Source: Meira nashicola | Lineage: Eukaryota; Basidiomycota; Exobasidiomycetes; Exobasidiales; Brachybasidiaceae | DNA: 64,000 nucleotides | Direction of reading: 5' to 3' | Assembly (NCBI GenBank): GCA_001600355.1 | Contig: BCJU01000002.1 | Location: 1,240,001 to 1,304,000, forward strand | Part shown: positions 22,001 to 30,752 of the stretch, one piece after another | How the letters are laid out: each line of letters begins with the position of its first letter | Numbering within the stretch: the first letter of the stretch is position 1 | Notes under the pieces: model-generated | Told to the model about the DNA's origin: nothing | Databases searched by the model: none | The model's input: only the letters and a program-made list of their open reading frames with translations | Made by a program: the position numbers and the translations under genes

Positions 22001-22610
22001 GGAGAGAATACAAAATTGATAGATCATCTTGTTTCTTTCAGATAAAAAGGCTGAACAGGCACAAAATGGACAGGCAAATGATGCTCAGCAGGTAGAATCA
22101 TCTACTTCCGAGGACGCTTCCTCAAACCATGCAAGAAGGGGCCATACCGTGCAGAGCAAGTACGTAAAAAATCATGAACATGTTTACGTGGTGATCAATA
22201 CGGTGCCTTTGCATCGTTCTCGCAATGCACCTAGCTCTAGCGCAAACGATGTTGCCCCTTTTAGTAGGTTAACATTTGCTGATTCAATTCAAAGATCGTT
22301 GGATGAAATGCACGGGGTAATGGGAAGTAGCTTCGAACGTGATTTAATCTTATTTCGACATTCTTCCGATTCTACCGTCTTGGCAATTTTTAAAGTTGCT
22401 TCTGATTACGCCCAACTGTTAACCTCTGTCATTTCTGCAGGTGTTCAGATCAAATCAAATGCAGGTACAATTTTCATTACTCGATACGCCGGTTTACTAA
22501 ACAGCTTTGACCTGAACGCCGCTCAAGCAATGATTTTACCAGATCAATCAGCAGGGCAACGATCTTTGCAACCACCTGGACGTGCTTGGTTACAAGCTCA
22601 ATTCTCATAA
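19008..22610 (+). CDS. TRZ1: Long-form tRNase Z fused to an Rpp14/Pop8-like RNase P domain
   Basis: Two exons, 19008-21972 and 22042-22610, joined across a 69-bp intron (GTGAGT...TTTCAG) in phase 1; 1177 residues. Residues 1-985 are a long-form (ELAC2/Trz1) tRNase Z. The inactive N-terminal half has RRFLFNVPEGTTR and GGLPGMLMSLAD. The catalytic half has LPSKHRN (about 595), the SHTHGDHHMG metal motif at about 646, YSGDTQPCE, HEATFENG, KHSTVGQA and LTHFSQRYP. It cuts the 3' trailer from pre-tRNA. An acidic/Gly-rich linker follows, then exon 2. Exon 2 (about 1022-1150) reads as the Rpp14/Pop5/Pop8 fold: VKNHEHVYVVI, SLDEMHGVMG, DLILFRH, STVLAIFKVASDYAQLL and TIFITRYAGLLNSF. These follow the order of the RNase P/MRP subunit family. 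The tRNase Z call is secure; the fused domain is inferred by eye. Without splicing, translation stops at 21989 after GECIL. Confidence 0.88.
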
Positions 22611-22725
22611 AATATTTGACACTTATTTTACACACTTTGTTAAATTACACCACTTAATCGATCCAATAATCGAATTGTATTAAATTTTTACATAATGCTG
22701 TGCTTTTGTATTCTATTTCAAACAC

Positions 22726-25700
22726 CTAGTCTGATTCTCCTTGAACCCAAATGTGCCCACTCTGTTTGGCCATATGATGCTCAGGTAATGCATCCCATTC
22801 TTTACTCTCTTCCATATCGATGCCTTGAACCCATCGTTTCCATGCTTCTTCATATCCTCTTTCCAAATGACGTACCCATCTTTTCGTATCAAAAAGCTTG
22901 TTTGAATCACGCGATAAGAACAATTCTTTTCGTAAATCTGATAAATCTCCATGCGATCTGCGTGAATCAGTTCCGGGAGGTGCTTGTGGTCCATTCTTTG
23001 CCAAATCAATACGTGATCGTGGTGGGAGTGGATCTAGATTCTCTTGATTTTGTTCTTCCTTTTTGGATTCGGCTTCTGCTTTCTTCACATTCGCAGGTGC
23101 AGGCGCTTCATTGGCTTTTTGTCCTTGTTGGCCAGTCGAATTGACGGCAGTATGTTGTGCAGCTGATGAACTTTCTGCATTGAAGCTTAATGCATCTGCT
23201 TGTACAACATTTTCTCCTTTTTTGGGTTGATTTGCTTTGAGACTCTTTCCATTTTCATCAATATAAGTGTAAGAAAGACTTTGTGCCAATTGTACAGCTC
23301 GATCTTCATATGCTTGCTCTGAATCAACAATCATTCTATCTCCTTGTCCTGCTGCGGCTACAATACTTGCTGCTACTCTACTAGCCATCTTGTGCTTGTG
23401 TTTAGGCCAAGTTAGTACAGGCGTTGCAGACCATAAAATGTCCGCACTTGTTGTATGTGCACCACATTCTAAAGTGTCCAAAAATAAATCTGCAATCCGA
23501 CCACGATGGATGTGAACACTTTTTGGCGCAACATCGGTAAAGATCACTCTTGCAGCCACTTCATCACCAAAATGTTTTTGCGCATAACGCAATAAATGTG
23601 CTTCTCCAGCTGAAGGAAAACGTAAAAGCCAAATTATACTATTTGGCACACGTTTGAGAATTCGTAGCCATAATTTGAACAATGTAGGCTCAAGCTTGTA
23701 TAATTGATTAAAATCTGCAAAGATCACGTAATCATCTGGCAAAGAAGGCCAAAGTTCTTTACGTGCTTGCCATCTACGCTTTTCTTCTTCTCTCCATGCC
23801 TCCTCATCGTTCATCTGATGAGGTTTGACAATTTCTCCTGAAGCACCACGTCTTTGTTCAGGTTCACGGAAACCTTGACGATGATCGTTAACAAAGTAAC
23901 TATCGGGCAAATAGATGAAATGTTCGGTATACACCCAATCGTTATCTGTAGATTCAGGATCACGATCTCCATCGAAATCTGTCAATCTACGTTGCCTTTG
24001 CGATCCTTGCTTCCTTTCTTTTCTCCAAATGTCGGTACTTGTCATCTCTGGTGGACAAACGATCGGATCTACAACAATCCAATCCGTCCAGCTACTTGCC
24101 ATTCCTCCTGCGAAACCCATAAATTCCAATTGAACCGGACAAGGTCTTGCAGCAAAAATCTCATTTCTGGCACCTTTGGTGTACCCATTCAAGTTCATCA
24201 ACAAATGAATTCCATCATCCAAAATACGTGAAATGATCATTTGATTTGTCCATGCGCTTACGTCCAAAAAGTGTTCGGCTTCTTTTTCGATCTTCTTACG
24301 ATAAGGAGATTGATCAGAAACAGTTGTTGCGTAAAGGAAGATCTCAAATTTGGATCGATCATGAAAGCCAAAAGTGGACTGCATCAGATGCGCTAGCGGA
24401 TGATTATTGAAATCGCTGGATACATATCCCACTTTGATCCTTGGCGATGGAGGTGCAGGCGGCGGATAAACATTGGAAGGCAGCCAAAATTGAGACATTG
24501 TTGTTTGAGATATACGCAAAGCTGTTCGATGAGAAATTAGACGGATATGTCTAGGTGGAATTTTGAGAGTGAATGTGTGGAATGGAAGTACGGTTGGCAC
24601 TGCAGGCGTTCCAAGACATGTTGGCAAAGGTATCCTTCGATACTTTTGTATGTCTTGTGGTTGTGGTATGATGCGTGGTAAGACACGCTCAGATTCTATT
24701 TGATTTCCGTACACATCAACGTACCACTCCCTTTGCGTCCTTCGTATGATGCGTTCGATCAATCTGATCACGAAAGAACCTTCATTTATCTTTTGTTTTT
24801 CTCGATCACCTTCCAAGCCCATGGCAGAGATCATTTGAATTCGATCGATATAAATTTGCTTTTGTTTAGAATTGTTTCGGCCGGTCATTCGTACGATCAA
24901 TTCAGCCCATTCTTCAGGACTGCGATCAGAGCACAAAGAGCCTATACCATACAAGCTTCCTTCGTCTAATTGACGCTCTAATAGCGCCACCACACGTGCC
25001 ATGAATCCTTCTTTGCCTTCATCACTTTGACCGTATACTTCTTCCCAATCACATATGGCAAGCAAAGCATTGACTAAGCCACACAAAGCTTCGGGAAAGT
25101 TTGCGTTTACCTCTACAGCACGTCGGTAATATTGCACGGAATCTTGTGTACGACCTTGATCTTTGATCGCATTGCCCAAATTAGCTAATGCAACGTCAAA
25201 TGTCGGGTTGCAATCGATTGCTTTCTCATACATCTGAACCGCTTCAGTCAGATGATTTAAATCTTTTAGTAAAGAACCAAAATTTGTATATAGATGCGGG
25301 TGTTTGGGATCCAAAGTTAGTCCGTAGGTATAGTATTGAAGAGCGAGAGATTGTCCATTGATACTTTGACGTTCTCCTGCGCCAGAAGCAACGGTAGTGC
25401 TAACTGGTATGGAGGATAAAAGGATACCCAAATTATTTGCAGTCGAAGCAGCAGGACTGACAGTGATTGATAGGTAATACAACGGCAAAAGTAGCGAAGT
25501 TGAAGGTGGAATGCCGTCCAAAGTTAATGCACCATGAGGACCACTGGTAGCGCGAGTGGTAGCATCTTGAATTAATTTCGCAAGGGTAAGCAAAACTGTA
25601 CTCGTCATTGTTTGTGATTGTTGCAAGGTAGATTGAATCGTATCAACACTTTGAACAGCTCGACGACAAGCTTCCACCAGAGCAGGTAAGCTACGTTCTG

Positions 25701-27731
25701 TTTCAGCAAACAGTATACTGGCCAATTGAACAGCACCTTGTGGTAACATCATCAATAAAGGTAATTGCGATCCTCCGCCAAGACGAAGTAGCGTACGAAG
25801 TAGTTTATCGCCTGCTTTGCGCACTAAGCGAAGAATGCCACCACCCGGACACAAAAGATGATATTGACCTGCAGCAGCTTGTTGAATCTGTTGAGAATCT
25901 TGCAGATTCAATCCAATGGCTTGAGCAATGTCCGATAAAGCATGTGTTGCATGAGCGCCGGGCAACGCAATACCCATAGTCAGAACACCAACAACATAGG
26001 AAGAAAGGACAAGATCGCGTACACTGTATGCGCTATTTTCAGAGGTGGACAAGACCACTTCGATGGCTCTCTCGTACTCTCTTGCTGCAGGTACAGCACC
26101 CAGATCGGGCAAAACATATTTGAGATTTCCTTTTGCATAAAACAGATTTTGTAACCTAGGCCCTTGAGCAACCGGTAAATGCATTGGCATATACACAGGA
26201 GAATTTTCAAAAGATGCAATCGCACCGCTGCCTGGTACCTTTCGCAATCGACCTTCATCAGTTGCCTGTTGACGTTTAGACAATACGTTTGATTCGACAT
26301 ATTCGCACAACTTCAATGCTTCGTTGAATCTTGGTAACCCAGTTTCAGGTTTGCGATCTGCAGGCGCTATCCTTTGATCATTATCCGAAGGTAATTGACC
26401 AATTTCCGCAACACGATTGGCAGCAGCATGTTCTTCTTTGTTAGGTGGAATTTGTTGTGGCGAACACAAGACGCCCAAAAGATTCTCATAAGCATCCCAA
26501 TAACCCGGTCGAAGCTTCACAGCTCGCCACCACCATGATTCGGCTTCGTGCCATCGACCCAAAGCGCGCAAGGTAGTGCCGATATTGCTCATGCTTTCGA
26601 CATAATTTCCGTCGATTGACAAAATCTCTTTGTTGTACCACAAACTTGCTGCCAAATCACCACAACTGTAATATGCGCAACTCAAAAGCAACAACGTCGG
26701 CAAATGGCGGGGGTGCAATTTGTGAAGAGTGTGTAATAAAGGCAGTAAGGAAGGATGTAATTCTGTACGCATCTGAATCTGCTCTCCCTCCTTCTTCGTT
26801 TTGTCTACTACTCCTTGTTCACCCTGATCTATTGGAATTTGCTTTCCCCCAGTTGCGTACAATTGATGGGCATATTGCAATAACTGATCGCGAATTTGAG
26901 GAGAATCGACGCTCAAACCGGTTGATGAAGATGCTTGGGCTACAAGGAGCATAGGGTCATTTTGCTGAATCGTATATGAGCTAGCAGAAGAAGATCCCAA
27001 ACCTTCAGCTGTAGAATGACTTGTGAATTGCGGTAAGGCAGCGTTTTGTTGTTGAAGTAGTTGTTGTTGTTGCTGAGTGATGGACACGCTATGGGCTGAA
27101 GATGGCGCAAAGTACGGTTGCGTGAAGCCGTCCGTATGCAATTTTTGATAATATCCGGCAGCCAATGCAGTAAGCTGGGATTGAAAATGACGTGCAAAAT
27201 CAGGCGGAATGAATTGCGTTGTTGATTGTCCATTTCCGCCAAAGCTTTTGCACGCTACCGTTGTGCGGTGTAATTGTTGACGTGCTTGCTCTTGGCGGTC
27301 TGCACCTTCCAATCCGGCCTTTTAAAAAAAGGAAAATGGAGGAAAAGTCAGCAAAAAAAAAACACACCATATTTCAAATCAGGCCAAGACAAACTTACCC
27401 ATGCACGTAGCAAGACTGTAATCTCTTCTTGTTCTTGCTCCGTTAGTGAACGGCTGCTGGAACTGATAATTTCTCCTTTATCGTTATCAGTTCTTCTTTC
27501 TGCATTTTCCTTGCTTTGCATCTCCGTATCGTTATCTTGAAAAGTACTTGCTGTTGTCAAGGCTGCAGTAGCAATAGCAGCAGCTGAAGCAAGAATCTGA
27601 AAGTAGAGTAGAGAGAATGTAAGAAAATTGATTTCTCGTTTTTTTCATAACTTTTCAATAAAACATACCGTATATTCATCTGGAGCCAATCGATAGCTAA
27701 TTGATGGCGGCGAATCGGTTGTAAGACGCAT
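22726..27731 (-). CDS. OGT: UDP-GlcNAc:protein O-GlcNAc transferase (GT41, TPR type)
   Basis: Three exons read from the right: 27731-27669, 27596-27399 and 27318-22726. Introns are GTATGT...TTTCAG and GTAAGT...AAAAG, all phase 0; 1617 residues. TPR repeats lie at about 285-375 (CAYYSCGDLAASLWYNKE; GRWHEAESWWWRAV) and 745-840 (NFGSLLKDLNHLTEAVQMYE; ALANLGNAIKDQGR). The GT41 catalytic region (about 1045-1580) has VGYVSSDFNNHPLAHLMQS with the conserved HPxxH, FMGFAGGM, and FADFNQLYKLEP with the lysine expected to contact UDP. It also has LKRVPNSIIWLLRFP, the FTDVAP and GAHTTSADILWS segments, and ERGYEEAWKRW at the end. It transfers GlcNAc to Ser/Thr of nuclear and cytosolic proteins. A long Gln/Ala/Lys-rich insert splits the C-lobe. 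The start ATG at 27731 follows a pyrimidine-rich leader. The gene is convergent with tRNase Z (115 bp). Confidence 0.92.
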
Positions 27732-28662
27732 GACGCATTTAAAGTGTGAAAGGAGGCGGAAAGAGGAAATGTTTGAAAGGATCATGTAGATGGCCAAAGA
27801 GAAGATGTTTTTGTCAGTAATTTGTGAATGGTAGAGGTGAAGGCTAGGAACGTTTAGGTGAATGATCTGGTTAGCACAGCCTGAAGGCATATGACATCAA
27901 TGAGCAAAGCTCATTCGAGAACAGCCCTTTTATGTGCTTTTGATGAAGAATGAGTAACGAATCGTAATCGTGGTATGAGACGAAGAAACACATTTGTGTT
28001 TGAAGAGTGTATCATGCAAATGCCGCCGCAAACATGTGCTTTTTCTTGGCTTCGCGTCAGTAAAATGGAAGCGCACGCATTCGTCTGAATGAAGTAAAAG
28101 TCCTCTTCCTTGAACATTATCAAATCAAGCCGATTTATTCCATCCTTCTCCAAGAGCACTATTGTGCAATCAAGAGTAAAGCAGATTCTTTGACAAAGAA
28201 GGAAACTTAGATAAGCATACCTTCCATTCCAAGCTCCTTTCATACCTTCCTTCATCACATTCTCTCTCGGATCACAATTTCTTCTCCCACCAAATTTTTC
28301 ACCGCTATAGCCGCTATTACCGCCACAGAGTGAAATTTCCGAAACATTACGGCCAATCAAATTTGTAGCGCGGCTTTGATTGCACGTCATTACGAAAGCA
28401 AATCATTATCGGTATACCGTCGTTGTTAAATGACAGCACCAACAGCTTTGATAATCAATTGATCCACAACGATGAGATTAATCTTGGTCCTTTCATCATA
28501 CCTTTCTTCTTGTCGTCATGGCTTTGTCAGATTTTTCTTGGCAGAGCGCAATATAAGCGCTATAATTTCGCTCCGATTGAGCCGTCCATTGTCGGACGGA
28601 GACGATAGCAATAAAAAAGGCACACACGAAAGAAAAGCGGAAGAAAAAAAAAGCAAAGCTAC
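27732..28662. other. Intergenic: OGT promoter and 3' flank of the disordered-protein gene
   Basis: This 931-bp stretch lies between two minus-strand genes. A pyrimidine-rich tract on the minus strand (about 27735-27775) directly precedes the OGT start, as in many fungal promoters. A minus-strand frame of 159 codons (28390-27911) is open but has no recognised homology and coding-unlike composition; I treat it as chance. CTCATT/AATGAG inverted pairs lie near 27900-27915. Confidence 0.45.
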
Positions 28663-29929
28663 TCACGAGGGTACAAAATTCGTCTGATTTGTCGCATTCA
28701 GATTGGCGCCACCTGAAAAAGGCGTACGCATTCCCATCACTATATCCGGAGGAGGTAGCATAGCAGGCGAAGGACTTGGCATCATTGGCGTACTAGGAAC
28801 ACCTTGAAAAGGTTGACTTGGATCATACCATCTATTGGAATCTTCTGGTGTTAGATTGGCGGAAACTGTTTGAGCAATATACTCATGAACAGCCACATTT
28901 GCTGCAATATTGCCAACTTGCACTTGTGCTTGAGTTCGTGGAGATAATGGTGCGTAGAAACTAGCATCTTCCTTGGATGAATGCGATTGATTGAAGTAAT
29001 GCGGCAAGCCTCTTGAAGCCAAAAGCATCTCCTGAGAAGGATACTTCTGTTGTTGAGAAAGAGAGGATGAAGACTCACCTTGTTTTATGGCATTTTGCTG
29101 GAAATTCTAAGAAAACAAAAATTAATTGGGAGCGTCAGTAACGCGCATATATTTGCTGATTGAATGCAAATCTACTTACCATCTCAACACTTCTATTCCG
29201 CCCATTTTGGCCGCTTTTAGAAGCTAAATTTATGCTATCAAATCCGCCTTGAACGCCAGAAATACCGCCATCATTTGCTTGAAATGACGTTCCGGATTGT
29301 TGTTGAGCAGAAGGCTCATAAACATTACTGGCAACCAATTGAGCGGCCGAAAAAGCTGAAGCGGAAGAAGCTTGAACAGCTCCAATTTTAGCGGCAGTAT
29401 GCAAAGAATTAGCAATAGATCCTTGTATTCCAACCGAGGCAGGATGAACGGAAAATGGGGGAGGTGCGATATTTGTCGAACGTTGGCCGGAAGGAAAGTT
29501 GGGAAAGTTTGTTGGTAAACTTGGCCGGCGGGTTCCTGAAGAGTTACCATTTTCTGTTTTGTTTGATAAATCGGATATCAATCCAGCACTTTCACGTCTA
29601 TGTTGAAGTAATTGTCCTTCAGCTGCAATTTGCACTTGTCCGAGCAATGCTTCACTTACGTTTTGTGCAGGTGTTTGAGCTAAAGCATTGGCTGCCATTA
29701 ACATCGATGCTGCTCCACTTCCGGCCGGTAAATTATGCGTAGAAGGACGACCGAACGAATGAGAACCAGGATTATATGTACTCTCTCCACCAGAATCGCC
29801 TAATGAGGATGATGATGCCATGTTCTGATATCCACCTTGGCTATTCCGTCTAGCAAAAGGCGATAAAGTATCCTCTGTGCGATTAGATTTATTTTGTTGG
29901 GACTGCATCTTGACATTTCCATTCATCAT
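28663..29929 (-). CDS. Unrecognised Ser/Asn/Gln-rich disordered protein
   Basis: I do not recognise this gene. Two exons, 29929-29180 and 29106-28663, are joined by a 73-bp intron (GTAAGT...TTCTTAG) in phase 0, giving 397 residues. Composition is rich in Ser, Asn, Gln, Ala and Gly throughout, with short ordered-looking pieces such as ASMLMAANALAQ, VSEALLGQVQIAAEGQLLQH, NIAANVAVHEYIAQTVSANL and SNRWYDPSQPFQG. There are no membrane segments, zinc ligands or signal peptide. The style resembles activation domains or scaffold linkers of fungal regulators. The TGA stop is embedded in a perfect 5' splice site (CTC/GTGAGT), so a further exon to the left, or even joining to the OGT gene on the same strand, cannot be excluded. 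Its promoter region is shared with the divergent bZIP-like gene. Confidence 0.55.
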
Positions 29930-30752
29930 AAAAACGATATCAAAAATATTTTCATCAACCAGTGTTACGATCGTTTAGCATTTTTCCTTTTGAAGTATAT
30001 TTCTCCACTTTTTGACAATTATCCTATGAACCATTCCTTCTTCCAAGCGAATACGATGAAATCCTTCTCTATATTTTTAGTATGAACTGGGGTATACACT
30101 TCTAGTCTATGGTAGTTCTTAGTTGAGTTCTACAAACTACTCTTAATCAGTTATCCGATCAATATTTGACTCTATGAAAAGCCAAGCCATACTCGGCGCT
30201 AGATCCGAATCTCAACGCCAAAAAACTTAAACGAGTGTTACTCGGAGTGTATATATTTATTCTAAAACCTTACTCGTTCATATCAGCAGAGCACGAACCA
30301 ATTTGATCTTTCTTCCGTCATCGCGCAGCTTATGCGAGCTAACAGAAAATACTAATTTTGCAGAGCAGCAGGAATTCGGGTCACACCTTACTTTTTTGTG
30401 GCGCTGAGTTGGCGCCGGCGAAGCTTAGCAGTACCGAATAATGTTTTGGATTAACGAAAAGAGGTAGGGAGGTGAGGGGGGACAACTCCAAGCTCAGCAG
30501 TGTAACGCGTCTTTCAAGAACGCTAACCCCGAGCGCTGCGCGTCCTGCACAGGATGCATGAATAAACGTGTATAAAATTGATAAAAAAATAATATCCGCG
30601 TTCTATCAAAAGAATCATCTTCTTTCCTCTTCAACCATCATCAGGAGGAATATCACTCCCACACCGAAGCTCCAACCGGAGTCTGGAGGATCAGCTTTCA
30701 TGAGCCTCATTCGTAATATTTCACACCTAAAAGTGACACAAAAAGCCTAAAC
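29930..30752. promoter_or_regulatory. Divergent promoter region upstream of the bZIP-like gene
   Basis: This 823-bp region lies between divergent starts. It includes a G-rich run on the plus strand (AGGTAGGGAGGTGAGGGGGG, about 30462-30481), a TATA-like GTATAAAATTG near 30570, and short upstream open frames before the bZIP-like start. There is no separate gene. Confidence 0.5.
30700..30750 (+). promoter_or_regulatory. Upstream ORF of 16 codons ending 2 nt before the bZIP-like start
   Basis: ATG at 30700 opens a 16-residue frame (MSLIRNISHLKVTQKA) that stops at TAA 30748-30750; the main ATG is at 30753. A three-codon frame (ATG CAT GAA TAA) also lies at 30553. If the transcript begins upstream, the 16-codon frame would control reinitiation at the main start, as known for several fungal bZIP genes. 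The transcript start is unknown. Confidence 0.45.

Noticed and set aside
27911..28390. 159-codon minus-strand open frame with a Gly-rich start
   Set aside because: Longest unassigned frame, but the second half reads as random hydrophobic/Cys-rich sequence, with no homology and no clear splice links to either flank.
29020..29078. Apparent second intron (GTGAGT...CAACAACAG) in the disordered-protein gene
   Set aside because: The frame reads straight through this stretch and splicing it would break the frame downstream.
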